Positions 25,198-32,897 are shown, numbered from the stretch's first letter. The stretch is DNA of 41,156 nucleotides from Oscillospiraceae bacterium (GCA_031270605.1 JAISXG010000083.1:1-41156), one strand, 5' to 3'. Notes: generated by a model from the sequence alone, not told the origin. Made by a program: numbers and translations.

Positions 25198-26309
25198 AAC
25201 GCACCTCCTGAAGCGTCTTGCTTCGTGATTTTTAGCTCAAAACGGTAGTGCGTGTCACTGACCGCACACCCAATGTCAAGTTCAAAAATAAAATCTTCCA
25301 TGCAGCCGGGATAAGCATATAACTTATATGTGGATTTTGGGCATTCGCAGCACGGAATTCCAGCAGCGGCAAGGGTTTGCGCCGCTTTTCGAATGATGGT
25401 TCCAATGTGCTGTTTTGGGACGCAAACGACTTCATCTGAAACGCAAATCTGCTCTTCCCGAATACCGGTTTCCTCTTGATCAGGCTCATCCGGCACACGA
25501 ATGTTAATGCTAAATGCTATAGCGACCTCCTCTTTGTCAATCATCACGTCTGAAATCTCAAACATAGTGGACAGATAGTGATTTAAGTAAATAATCGTAC
25601 CGTACCGGCCTGTGCAGGAGATAAGGGTAAGGTATTTTAGGCCCGTGAGCTTTTTCAGAATTCTGCCAACTGTTGATTTGGATATACTCCAGCGTTCTGA
25701 CAGCATTTTATAGCTGACAAACGGATCGCCGGTACAATTGCGGAAATATACCACTGGTCCAATATCCGAACCGCGGACCTGTTCCTCGTTGTAAACCGTT
25801 TGGATCCACAGATCTAATATGATGTCCAGTTCAGAACACTTACCCATTTTCACGAATTCTTTTGCCTTGGATATAGGGAAAAAGAAAAACCCCGTGTCTT
25901 TCTGACATGGAGCGCTATAATTCAGAACTGTATTGAATTTTTCCCAATCCACAATTTTAAATTTGATTAGTCTCCCACAACCGAGGCGGGAATAGGTGAT
26001 ATAGTTCTGTTTTTGCAGATAATCCAATATTCCGACGGTTTGCCTTTGAAACCTCATCCGGAACCAATCGGTGATTTCGGACAGACGACATATCCATTCG
26101 CCGGGATAGACAATGTGTGACGTACCTTCTAAACGACGATAAGATGTTCGAAAGTTGGCATAGCTGCAAAGAACCATAAAATAAAAAAACCCGGAGCCTC
26201 CAGTTGAATGGAGGCTCCGGTCGTTCATTAAGGTGCGAATAAATTCCCGGTAGATCCTGCACCGTGGATAGTCTACCAATTGTTTCAGTTCAAGTTTGTA
26301 CTCAGACAT
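25194..26309 (-). CDS. Replication-initiator-like or regulatory winged-helix protein
   Basis: 371 aa, ATG 26309; the GGAGG site is in the end of the excisionase-like gene. Residues 20-125 (YREFIRTLMNDRSLHSTGGSGFFYFMVLCSYANF ... GEWICRLSEITDWFRMR ... TVGILDYLQKQNYITY) and 195-250 (FVSYKMLSERWSISKSTVGRILKKLTGLKYLTLI) look like two winged-helix domains, the second with a clear recognition helix. The tail has CCECPKS. The arrangement recalls plasmid-type initiators and DnaD-like proteins carried at the ends of clostridial ICEs. No catalytic motif is visible. Assignment is by architecture only. Confidence 0.65.
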   Translation of the reverse strand: MSEYKLELKQLVDYPRCRIYREFIRTLMNDRSLHSTGGSGFFYFMVLCSYANFRTSYRRLEGTSHIVYPGEWICRLSEITDWFRMRFQRQTVGILDYLQKQNYITYSRLGCGRLIKFKIVDWEKFNTVLNYSAPCQKDTGFFFFPISKAKEFVKMGKCSELDIILDLWIQTVYNEEQVRGSDIGPVVYFRNCTGDPFVSYKMLSERWSISKSTVGRILKKLTGLKYLTLISCTGRYGTIIYLNHYLSTMFEISDVMIDKEEVAIAFSINIRVPDEPDQEETGIREEQICVSDEVVCVPKQHIGTIIRKAAQTLAAAGIPCCECPKSTYKLYAYPGCMEDFIFELDIGCAVSDTHYRFELKITKQDASGGAL

Positions 26310-26314
26310 TTCAT

Positions 26315-26908
26315 TTAGCCTCCTGAATCATTTGATTTTAATAATTCCAGAAAGCTTTGCATATCGGCTTTGTGTGTTTCGGATTTATTTTGTATTTGGA
26401 AATAAAATTGTGAACATACAAACTCTATCAAATACTTTTTGGGGACTAAAAAACCTGCTACTTTATAGGCTCTCAAATAGCCTTTACTAGTCCAACGGCT
26501 TACTGTGCTAACGGCATAACCTGTAATTGCAGCAACATCTTTTACTTTTAGTCCGCTTGGATACTTTGAATATCTGTGTTCATAAAAGCTCTGTAATTTT
26601 TTGAGCCTGTTTGGATCATTGAGATATTGAAATAATTCATTTTTTCTCGATTTGCACGGTGTTTTCGCGTTAAACAATCCTAGGGGAATTAATATTTTCT
26701 TGTCATTATCTTTTTTCAAGTAATCTATAACATCGGTCATTTTAATTTGAAATCTGCGTGTCTTCTTACCTGAATCCAGACAAGGGATTATACCATTTAC
26801 CAAGAGCCAGTTCGCCTTTCGTTTGCTAATGTGGCAAATTTTATATAATTTCTCTAACGAAATAATAGGAGGATATATTTCCAATAACTCTGAAAAATCA
26901 TGGTCCAT
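26315..26908 (-). CDS. Excisionase/MerR-type helix-turn-helix protein
   Basis: 197 aa from ATG 26908, chosen for the GGAG eight bases upstream; an earlier in-frame start at 26938 lacks a site. Two helix-turn-helix units are visible: ISLEKLYKICHISKRKANWLL with NGIIPCLDSGKKTRRF at residues 17-60, and LKVKDVAAITGYAVSTVSRW with SKGYLRAYKVAGF at residues 120-160. The second is the HTH_17 pattern of excisionases. It is the gene nearest the attachment site, as expected for a directionality factor. The integrase itself is not in the window. Confidence 0.75.
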   Translation of the reverse strand: MDHDFSELLEIYPPIISLEKLYKICHISKRKANWLLVNGIIPCLDSGKKTRRFQIKMTDVIDYLKKDNDKKILIPLGLFNAKTPCKSRKNELFQYLNDPNRLKKLQSFYEHRYSKYPSGLKVKDVAAITGYAVSTVSRWTSKGYLRAYKVAGFLVPKKYLIEFVCSQFYFQIQNKSETHKADMQSFLELLKSNDSGG

Positions 26909-26986
26909 TTCAATTCTCCATTCTAAAATTTTTGTCAATGGTAGATGAGAGAACTTGATGGACTTTTCTTTCCTTTTTCTTTCCTA

Positions 26987-27115
26987 CGGTCATTTTTAAC
27001 TACTTTTTCGAACCCACGCTGTTTCCAGTATCGTTAAGCTGTTTTAGTCAAAAAACCTTGATTTCAAGCCGTTTTTGCCTTCTTTTATCTTCGGCTATTT
27101 TTAACTATTTTCTTC
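26987..27115. repeat. Pair of direct repeats at the element end, 105 bp apart
   Basis: CGGTCATTTTTAACTACTTT (26987-27006) and CGGCTATTTTTAACTATTTT (27092-27111) differ at three positions and are spaced exactly 105 bp, about ten helical turns. They lie between the excisionase-like gene and the tRNA fragment. Candidates for arm-type integrase or excisionase binding sites. Confidence 0.65.
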
Positions 27116-27136
27116 CGTAATCCATAGAGGTGATTG

Positions 27137-27194
27137 GACTCGAAATCAGTTTGAGAGCAATCTCACGCGGGTTCGAATCCCGCCCTCTCCGCCA
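27137..27194 (+). tRNA. 3' fragment of tRNA-Ser(CGA): attachment-site remnant
   Basis: From the anticodon loop on, this reads as a serine tRNA: CTCGAAA loop with anticodon CGA (27141-27143), the long variable arm TGAGA/TCTCA, a T-arm GCGGGTTCGAATCCCGC, the acceptor strand CCTCTCC, then G and encoded CCA. The D-arm and 5' acceptor strand are missing, and the 5' side of the anticodon stem does not pair (only two of five pairs). This is the displaced 3' half expected at the far end of an element integrated in a tRNA gene; the intact copy should lie at the other end. Confidence 0.88.
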
Positions 27195-27203
27195 AATCAG
27201 TAA

Positions 27204-27239
27204 CCATCTATTGATAAAATCAGTAGGTGGTTTCTGTTT
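27204..27239 (+). terminator. Terminator of the original tRNA-Ser gene
   Basis: Twelve-bp stem CCATCTATTGAT/ATCAGTAGGTGG with two G-U pairs and a 3-nt loop, followed by TTTCTGTTT, ten bases after the tRNA CCA. Confidence 0.75.
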
Positions 27240-27271
27240 GCCCGAAAGTGTAGTAATTGCAACCATGTACG

Positions 27272-27540
27272 TCACTGCCGGTGATAAGTGAACTCCGTGC
27301 CGTTGTCTGTTTGTATCATTTGAATCTTGAACGGGAATGTCTGTTGAATCGTTTTCAGGAACTTTACCGGATTTTCTGGCGTGTGTTCTTTGAACCCGTA
27401 AGTAAGGCGGTATCGCGTACACCCGTCTATTGCCGTTCAGTGGTACAAATGCTTCCTGCCCCGTTTAGCACCGAATATCGTGCCGTCCTCTCATGATGTC
27501 GTTGCACTCTTGCTTTTTTTGCGCTCACATTTGACTTGAC
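27272..27540 (-). pseudogene. Remnant of a DDE transposase (integrase-core type)
   Basis: One minus-strand frame reads TAIDGCTRYRLTYGFKEHTP, then FLKTIQQTFPFKIQMIQTDN and GTEFT. These are the first two catalytic blocks (TAID and QTDNGTEF) of the rve core of IS481/IS3-like transposases. The frame has in-frame stops (before TAID and further upstream), and the C-terminal third with the final Glu is gone. The rest of 27240-27740 holds no intact gene. Confidence 0.78.
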
Positions 27541-27660
27541 AATTATACAGTGGACTATAATAACCGGTTCACTTAAAAAAGTGGCAGCAGGTTGGGGGGG
27601 GGTTCAAGTGAGTCGGTCATGCTTCCGTGACTGCAAACGGGGCCTGCCGTTTCTGCTCTT

Positions 27661-27687
27661 AAAAAATGCCGGCAAAATCTTCGCCGG
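27661..27687 (-). terminator. Terminator after the nucleosidase gene
   Basis: CCGGC (27669-27673) pairs with GCCGG (27683-27687), and on the minus strand CATTTTTTAAG follows. It lies about 52 bp beyond the stop at 27740. Confidence 0.65.
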
Positions 27688-27739
27688 TTCATCTGTTTTT
27701 TCAGCTCACGGGGAGTTTTGCTGCGGCACCGCAAAAAAA

Positions 27740-28417
27740 TCACGCAAGCCTGCCGGCCAGGGCGACCACAAGCCGGGTCAAATCCTGCTCCTGCAATGCG
27801 TCCATTTCACGGTAGTCCGCAACAGCGGTATCGTCCGCATTGTCTGACATTTTTCTGATTGAAAGAAAGGGTGTGTTCGTGAAATGGCACACGGAAGCGA
27901 TCGCCGCGCTTTCCATGTCAAACGCGCAGATGCCGAAGGTCGTTTGATAAAACGCACTCTTCGCCCTGTCTGTCAGAAAAAAGTCGCCTGTGCCGAAAGC
28001 GCCCCGCTTCACGCCAGAAAGCGTGAGGGCCTTCGCCAGCAAATCCTCATGCGCCGCATACACATATTGCTGGCCCGGCTTTTCACCGGGATTGCGCCCC
28101 GCAGGGGTGATGTCAAAATCGCATTCCACATAGGAGCTGCCCGCCACAATGTCGCCCCTGCGCACGCCGCTCACCGCGCCCGAAAGCCCTGCGTTGAGCA
28201 GCGCCCCGACACCCTCGCTAAAAATTAAATCTGCCGCCGCCGTTGCGGCATTGACCTTGCCGATGCCGCACTGCACGGCGATGAGCGTGTTGCCCTCTTG
28301 CGCAAGCGTCACGCTGTTGCGCCCATGGCGAACCCCCTCCCTTGCGCCAAGGCCGATCGCCCACTGCGCAAAGGGGGTATATTCATTGTCGTCAGCAAAC
28401 AGAATGCCGATTTTCAT
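27740..28417 (-). CDS. mtnN: 5'-methylthioadenosine/S-adenosylhomocysteine nucleosidase family protein
   Basis: 225 aa. Family landmarks in order: MKIGILFAD at the start, GIGKVNAATAA (residues 51-62), LLNAGLSGAV (77-86), a GTGDFF near 143, AFDMESAAIA near 165 with the base-contacting Glu, and IRKMSDNADD near 187 with the catalytic Asp. It would hydrolyse the N-glycosidic bond of MTA, SAH or a related nucleoside, releasing adenine. Another member of the superfamily, such as futalosine hydrolase, cannot be excluded. Start ATG 28417 overlaps the TSCPD gene's stop by 4 bp, so the two are translationally coupled. Confidence 0.85.
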   Translation of the reverse strand: MKIGILFADDNEYTPFAQWAIGLGAREGVRHGRNSVTLAQEGNTLIAVQCGIGKVNAATAAADLIFSEGVGALLNAGLSGAVSGVRRGDIVAGSSYVECDFDITPAGRNPGEKPGQQYVYAAHEDLLAKALTLSGVKRGAFGTGDFFLTDRAKSAFYQTTFGICAFDMESAAIASVCHFTNTPFLSIRKMSDNADDTAVADYREMDALQEQDLTRLVVALAGRLA

Positions 28418-28671
28418 GACCGCGCATCCTCCTTCATTTCTTTCAGGGCTTTTGCGAGCTGGTCGGGGCAGGAGGTTTTGCGAAACCCACAGGTGATCCC
28501 CTCCATGCGCGCAATCACTTCCTCCACCCGCATGCCCCGGATGATGGATGAAATGCCTTTTAAATTACCGTTGCAGCCGCCTGCGAACTCCACATTCTGA
28601 ATGATGCCGTCTTTCACTTCCAGAGTGATTTTTCGCGAGCAGGTGCCCTTGGTTTTATATGTATATTGCAT
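28414..28671 (-). CDS. TSCPD-domain protein
   Basis: 85 aa from ATG 28671 behind AAAGGAGG. GTCSRKI and GGCNGNLKGI near the start and middle, then CGFRKTSCPDQLAKALKE at the end, give the four conserved Cys and the name motif TSCPD. Stand-alone proteins of this size form the TIGR03905-type family; the same domain occurs at the C-terminus of vitamin-B12-dependent ribonucleotide reductases, where it is thought to bind metal. The role of the free form is unknown. Coupled by ATGA to the nucleosidase gene. Confidence 0.9.
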   Translation of the reverse strand: MQYTYKTKGTCSRKITLEVKDGIIQNVEFAGGCNGNLKGISSIIRGMRVEEVIARMEGITCGFRKTSCPDQLAKALKEMKEDARS

Positions 28672-28759
28672 TGTATTCCTCCTTTGCGTTGCTGTGCATA
28701 TTATAGCAGTTTCGCATGAAGCGCTCAATCGGTTTATCATCAGAGCCTGTTTGCAAACT

Positions 28760-29497
28760 CTAATGAAAGACAGCGAAAAAATTTGTGACAAAAACAGAAC
28801 CGCCCATCAGAATCAGCAAAACATACACTATTTTCCTCATGGTCTCTTCCTTGATATGAGTTGAAACCCGGCCCCCGACCCAAAAACCCGCAAGCATGGC
28901 GGGAACCAGACCCGCTGCATGCCAGAGAACATCCTGCGTGATCAGGCCCGCAAAGCTGTAAAAAACGATACGCAAAAGACTTTCAGCGGCAAAGACAAAA
29001 CCCAGATTTCCCCGAAGCTCATGCACGTTTTTAGCAGTGCGGCTCACATATGCCGTCAAAAAGATGCCAATGCCGTAAAGGGCGCACAAAACGCCTGTTC
29101 CGACGCCCACAAAGACCATCAGCGGTTTATTTTCGGCACCTTTCACCGTTTGGCCCGTTTTGCGCCCACGCAGCAAAGCCTCAATTCCAATCAAAATAAT
29201 GACCGCGCCCATGATGATCTTCAAAATATACTGGTTGCCGGCCTTCAAAAACAAGGTGCCCGGAATCTGCCCCAGCAAAACAAACAGCGTCAGCGGCAGA
29301 GCCTGTTTGAGCACAAGATGCTTTCGCTCTTTCACCGCAAGAACAATGTTCGCCGGGGTGGAAAGCAGCAGCGCGACAGGCGTCAGCTCCGCATTGCTAT
29401 GCCGAAAGCTCATTGCGGAGCTATAGATCAAGCCGTCCGCAAAGCCGCTCATCCCTTTAATAAAAAACGCCGCAAAAACAACAAACAGTTCAAACAA
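28760..29497 (-). CDS. TauE/SafE-family membrane permease
   Basis: 245 aa with about seven to eight membrane helices. The N-terminus (FVVFAAFFIKGMSGFADGLIYSS) and the mid-repeat (LMVFVGVGTGVLCALYGIGIFLTAYVS) are the two pseudo-repeats typical of the TSUP/TauE-SafE family, which move sulfite, sulfonates or other organic anions. The substrate here is not known. It ends 88 bp before the TSCPD gene and points the same way, so it may be upstream in the same transcript as TSCPD and the nucleosidase. Confidence 0.88.
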   Translation of the reverse strand: MFELFVVFAAFFIKGMSGFADGLIYSSAMSFRHSNAELTPVALLLSTPANIVLAVKERKHLVLKQALPLTLFVLLGQIPGTLFLKAGNQYILKIIMGAVIILIGIEALLRGRKTGQTVKGAENKPLMVFVGVGTGVLCALYGIGIFLTAYVSRTAKNVHELRGNLGFVFAAESLLRIVFYSFAGLITQDVLWHAAGLVPAMLAGFWVGGRVSTHIKEETMRKIVYVLLILMGGSVFVTNFFAVFH

Positions 29498-29845
29498 TTC
29501 TCATTCTCCCTCAAATATGCAATCCCGTTAAAAGATTCTGACACGCAGGGGCGATTGCCTCTTTTTCACGAAAGACACAAGCGCAACTGCGTTTTATAGT
29601 CGATTCACTTCAAAAGTGTTCCGGATCTTGCGAGGACGCTTTGTTTCCGAAAGGGCAAAAGTGCAGGAATACTTTCGTATTCCGAGCATTCTGGATGCGT
29701 CGGGGGTGGGAAAAGACCGCAAAGGCCGGGACGGTTTTGAGGCGAATCGGCTATATTATATCAGCTCAGCCCCGCGCATTCAAGCCGTTTGTTGCTGCTT
29801 CCACAGATCTTTTTGCATAAAAGTGCAAAAAACGTCCCGACACCC
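29498..29845. other. Gene-free spacer between divergent genes
   Basis: I see no supported gene. It contains a small hairpin GGAATAC-TTTC-GTATTCC near 29672-29689, and a TTCACTT...AAGTG dyad near 29606-29618 that resembles another near 27566-27582. The only open frames lack ribosome sites and conserved features. Confidence 0.5.
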
Positions 29846-29874
29846 TTGCCGATTCAGGATTTTCATGCTATGAT
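29846..29874 (+). promoter_or_regulatory. Promoter of the nuclease-like hypothetical gene
   Basis: TTGCCG (29846-29851), 17-bp spacer, TATGAT (29869-29874), 30 bp before the ATG at 29904. Confidence 0.7.
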
Positions 29875-29903
29875 AGCAGCAAATCAAAAAAGGAATTTTA
29901 AAC

Positions 29904-30647
29904 ATGAATACTGTCGATTTTCAAACGGCCTGTCAATCCGTTGTGAATGCCGTGCGCAGCCGCGAGGGCATTGGCACGCTGGGCGAAAAAACCCTGCACG
30001 CCGTGCTCAAGCTTTATGTTGAACCGGACACCGCCTTTCACGAGATCAAGGTCGGGCGGTATTATGCGGACATTGCCAAAGGAAACACGATCATTGAAAT
30101 TCAAACGCGCGGCTTTGACGCCCTGCGCAGCAAACTGGCCGCTTTTTTGGATGCGGGCCGGCAGGTGACGATTGTTCACCCCATCGCCGCCACGAAATGG
30201 CTCTGCTGGGTCGACCCCGAAACCGGCGAAGCCACAAAGCGGCGCAAAAGCCCCCGCCGCGGCCGCGCTCAGGATATTTTCCCCGAGCTTTATAAAATCA
30301 AGCCCTTTCTAACGCATGAAAATCTCTCATTTTGCATTGTGCTTTTAGATCTGGAGGAATTTCGGCTGCTCGACGGCTGGAGCCGCGACAAGAAAAAAGG
30401 TTCCACACGCTATGAGCGGACTCCCCTTTCGCTCACAGAAGAACTCCGCATCGCGGCACCTTCTGACTATGAGAAACTGCTGCCGCCCGGGCTCCCCTCC
30501 CCTTTTTCCGCAAAGGACTTTGCGAAAGCGGCGGGTGTCAGCCCCCGCTGCGCCCAAACAGCGGTGCATATTTTACACCATGTGGGTGCACTCGCGCGCG
30601 CGGGCAAACAAAAAAACGCTTTTTTATATGATATAACGCCCGATTAA
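29904..30647 (+). CDS. Hypothetical protein with nuclease-like motif and C-terminal winged helix
   Basis: 247 aa behind AAAAGGAATTTTAAAC. Residues 20-75 read GEKTLHAVLKLYVEPDTAFHEIKVGRYYADIAKGNTIIEIQTR. The order Glu (GEK, HEI), ADI and EIQ matches a PD-(D/E)XK-type core in which the metal-binding Asp (ADI) and E-x-Q replace the usual D...E-x-K. A basic patch (KRRKSPRRGRAQD) follows near 110. Residues 205-240 (FSAKDFAKAAGVSPRCAQTAVHILHHVGALAR) form a winged helix. DNA or RNA binding is likely; catalysis is only suggested by the motif. It stands alone between a divergent permease and the zinc-ribbon pair. Confidence 0.65.
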   Translation: MNTVDFQTACQSVVNAVRSREGIGTLGEKTLHAVLKLYVEPDTAFHEIKVGRYYADIAKGNTIIEIQTRGFDALRSKLAAFLDAGRQVTIVHPIAATKWLCWVDPETGEATKRRKSPRRGRAQDIFPELYKIKPFLTHENLSFCIVLLDLEEFRLLDGWSRDKKKGSTRYERTPLSLTEELRIAAPSDYEKLLPPGLPSPFSAKDFAKAAGVSPRCAQTAVHILHHVGALARAGKQKNAFLYDITPD

Positions 30648-30746
30648 AAAAGCTCTAAAAAATCAAGCAAGAAGCTCAAATCCTGTTTTGCAGGATTATA
30701 TAGCCGATCAACCCCCTTGAAAAACGAATGAGAGGTTGCTGATAAC

Positions 30747-31415
30747 ATGGAAAATTTGCAAAGCACAGAAAAAAAAGATGCCTGCCCCTTTTGCGGTGCT
30801 AAATTGCCCCCAAGCGCCCGCTTTTGCGGTGTTTGCGGCAAAAAGCTTTTATTAACGCAGACAGAGGCCAAAATCCTGTTCGCTGAAAAAACAACCTATG
30901 CCAAAGCTCTGCAAAACGATCCCTATGCAAACCCTTCACCCGACCCGAATGTGGTCTATGAGCAGGAGCTGCGGGAACTCGAACCCTATCTCGGCAAAAA
31001 AGAAACGCGCTATTATTACATCAAGCGTTTTCTGGACATGATCATGGAGGGAGGAACCGCAAGCTGGAACTGGGCCGCCTTTCTCTCGCCGCCTTTGTGG
31101 TTTGTTTATCGAAGAATGTATCTTTACGGCCTTCTGTTCGGCGCTGCGAGCCTTGTTGCAATGTTTTTTCCGCTGCTGACGGTGCTGATGCTGGCCGCGA
31201 GGGTGTGCGTTGGCGTGTGGGGCAACTACCTTTATATGAACCGCCTGTTCGACCTTTGCGACACGGGCAAGGCGATGCCGAACACGATGCGGCATGAACA
31301 CATTAAAAAATATGGCGGCGAGGCCGAAACGGGCATCATCCTAATGCTCGGGGCCATGATTTTGCTCTATGGGGCATTGTTCGTTCCGGCGCTGGCCTTT
31401 TGGCAGTCGCACTGA
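30747..31415 (+). CDS. Zinc-ribbon DUF2628-type membrane protein (copy 1)
   Basis: 222 aa. An N-terminal zinc ribbon (CPFCGAKL ... CGVCGKKL, residues 12-33), a polar linker with YYYIKRFLDMI, then SWNWAAFLSPPLWFVYRRMYLYG, the DUF2628 signature, and about four membrane helices to the end. Common in gut Firmicutes; function unknown. A tandem paralogue follows after 78 bp. Ribosome site is a weak GAGAGG. Confidence 0.85.
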   Translation: MENLQSTEKKDACPFCGAKLPPSARFCGVCGKKLLLTQTEAKILFAEKTTYAKALQNDPYANPSPDPNVVYEQELRELEPYLGKKETRYYYIKRFLDMIMEGGTASWNWAAFLSPPLWFVYRRMYLYGLLFGAASLVAMFFPLLTVLMLAARVCVGVWGNYLYMNRLFDLCDTGKAMPNTMRHEHIKKYGGEAETGIILMLGAMILLYGALFVPALAFWQSH

Positions 31416-31493
31416 CAGGCAAGAACGCGGCGGCTAACGAAAGAAACCGTGCGGGCGCCGCTACGACTATCTTTTTAAATGGAGGGATCTACC

Positions 31494-32153
31494 ATGCCAT
31501 CCACGCAAACTCTGCAAAGAAAATTCTGCCCTTCTTGCGGCCACCCGGTCAACCTCGATGCGCGTTTTTGCGAAAGCTGCGGCAACGAGCTGAAATTTGC
31601 CGTGCCACCTGGCGATGCGGCGGAGGCCACGCAAAACACGTCTGCCGCCATGCTTGAAGTACCGGAAAATTTTCAAAGCTCCGCGACAAAAGCGAAAACC
31701 GCCGAAGATTATCCCGAGGACTTAAGGGAAATGGAGGTTTATATGGAATCCGGTGCCGATTATTATCTGCACCGCTTTATGAGCATGCGCAAAAGGCACA
31801 GCGTCATCAGCTGGAACTGGGCAGCTTTTTTAATACCTGTGGCCTGGTTCGCATACAGAAAGCTATTCGGCTTTTCAATCTTGATCGCCTTTTCATCAAT
31901 TGCTTTCAGCTTCATTCCTTACGCATTGCCGTTTTCTTTGATGATATATATTATCGCGGGCATGCTTGGCAATTACGCTTATATGAACAGTCTCAGGCGA
32001 CATCAGGAAAACACTGCAGGCATGGATGATGAACATAAGCTTTCTTATATTAAGACACATAAAGGTACTGCGGATATCGCCGCGTTTATGATCTATGCGG
32101 GATTTCTGTTTTTGATCTTTGTGGAGGCCGCAATTGTCTATTCCTTTTGGTGA
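31494..32153 (+). CDS. Zinc-ribbon DUF2628-type membrane protein (copy 2)
   Basis: 219 aa from ATG 31494, chosen for TGGAGGG upstream; an in-frame ATG at 31479 would cover that site. Same plan as copy 1: CPSCGHPV ... CESCGNEL zinc ribbon, YYLHRFMSM, SWNWAAFLIPVAWFAYRKLFG, then membrane helices. The pair is a diverged tandem duplication. Probably transcribed with copy 1 and perhaps with the VanZ gene 70 bp downstream. Confidence 0.85.
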   Translation: MPSTQTLQRKFCPSCGHPVNLDARFCESCGNELKFAVPPGDAAEATQNTSAAMLEVPENFQSSATKAKTAEDYPEDLREMEVYMESGADYYLHRFMSMRKRHSVISWNWAAFLIPVAWFAYRKLFGFSILIAFSSIAFSFIPYALPFSLMIYIIAGMLGNYAYMNSLRRHQENTAGMDDEHKLSYIKTHKGTADIAAFMIYAGFLFLIFVEAAIVYSFW

Positions 32154-32223
32154 GCCGGAACGCAAAAGGTTGATTTGCGCAGCCTGTTTTATCTTGTTTT
32201 AAACATATTTAAAAGGAGAACCC

Positions 32224-32820
32224 ATGTATTATCTTGCCGATTATATCATAGACTCCCTGCCCTATATGCTCTGCGCCCTGCCGCTGCTCGCGCTTTTTCG
32301 GTTTTGGGCCGTTAGGCGCATGCGAAAACGCGGCGCAAAAACAACCTTTGCGCATGAACTGCTGCTGGGCTTGTTTTTGCTGTTGATTGTAGCGCTTTTG
32401 TCACAAACCGTCATTCCAAAATTTGAATTCGGCAATGTGCCCTTCGGCTTTGCAAAAGATGAGACGGATGGGGGCATCAACCTGATTCCGGGCCTGATTT
32501 TTTATGACTCCGTCGCGGAGTGGCAAAAACTCGGCTCACCCTTTTATTTCGTCACAAACCTCCTCGGCAACATTATCATGTTTGCGCCGCTGGGCTTTTT
32601 TCCGCCACTGCTTTTTAAAGTCATGCCCCGCAAAAAGGTTTTGCTGCTGGCCTTCAGCTTTTCGTTATTCGTGGAACTGCTGCAGCTGCCGCAGGCGCGG
32701 TGGACGGATGTTGACGACCTTTGGCTCAACACACTCGGCGGGCTTTTGGGATATGGGCTGTATCAACTCTTTATAAAGATTTTTCCAAAGCTCAAAACAC
32801 GGTTTTTCACAACGGAATAA
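32224..32820 (+). CDS. VanZ-family membrane protein
   Basis: 198 aa behind AAAAGGAG. Four to five membrane helices. GGINLIPGLIFYD, NLLGNIIMFAPLGFFPPLL and FVELLQLPQARWTDVDDLWLNTLGGLLGY are the ordered conserved blocks of VanZ-like proteins (acidic residues after ELLQ and in DVDDL). VanZ gives low-level teicoplanin resistance in enterococci, but most relatives have no known role in resistance. No van genes are nearby, so none should be assumed. Confidence 0.88.
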   Translation: MYYLADYIIDSLPYMLCALPLLALFRFWAVRRMRKRGAKTTFAHELLLGLFLLLIVALLSQTVIPKFEFGNVPFGFAKDETDGGINLIPGLIFYDSVAEWQKLGSPFYFVTNLLGNIIMFAPLGFFPPLLFKVMPRKKVLLLAFSFSLFVELLQLPQARWTDVDDLWLNTLGGLLGYGLYQLFIKIFPKLKTRFFTTE

Positions 32821-32846
32821 TTAGCGATTGACTATACACAAGAAAC

Positions 32847-32878
32847 ATCGCACGGCTCACATTTGTGGGCCGTGCGAT
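32847..32878 (+). terminator. Terminator after the VanZ gene
   Basis: ATCGCACGGC/GCCGTGCGAT, 10 perfect pairs, extended inwards by CAC/GTG past one mismatch, loop ATTT. It begins 27 bp after the stop; ATCTTAAT follows, so the U-tract is weak. Confidence 0.65.
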
Positions 32879-32897
32879 ATCTTAATACTATTATTTA

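Larger units (their letters stand above)
1..27194. mobile_element. Right-hand portion of an integrative conjugative element
   Basis: The stretch carries a type IV secretion gene set (VirB2-, VirB4-, VirB6- and VirD4-like genes plus an M23 peptidase), an excisionase-like gene, a replication-type gene, a toxin-antitoxin pair and surface-protein cargo. Nearly all are on the minus strand. It ends at a 3' fragment of tRNA-Ser. The VirB4 and VirD4 proteins resemble the CD1110 and CD1115 families of Clostridioides difficile conjugative transposons (CTn4/Tn1549-like), recalled from family knowledge and not searched. The left end, integrase and relaxase are outside the window, so completeness and mobility cannot be judged. 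Confidence 0.88.

Noticed and set aside
27105-27422. 105-aa minus-strand ORF ending in a RGRDSNPRE stretch
   Set aside because: It is antisense to the tRNA-Ser fragment; RGRDSNPR-type peptides are a known artefact of translating the complementary strand of tRNAs.
28149-28600. Plus-strand ORFs opposite the nucleosidase and TSCPD genes
   Set aside because: They lack ribosome sites and mirror strongly coding minus-strand genes with recognisable families.
29616-29873. 85-aa ORF in the divergent spacer
   Set aside because: No ribosome site, Cys/Arg-rich random-looking composition, and it overlaps the promoter of the following gene.
32224-32820. VanZ gene as a glycopeptide resistance determinant
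   Set aside because: No other van genes are nearby, it is outside the ICE, and most VanZ-like proteins are not linked to resistance.
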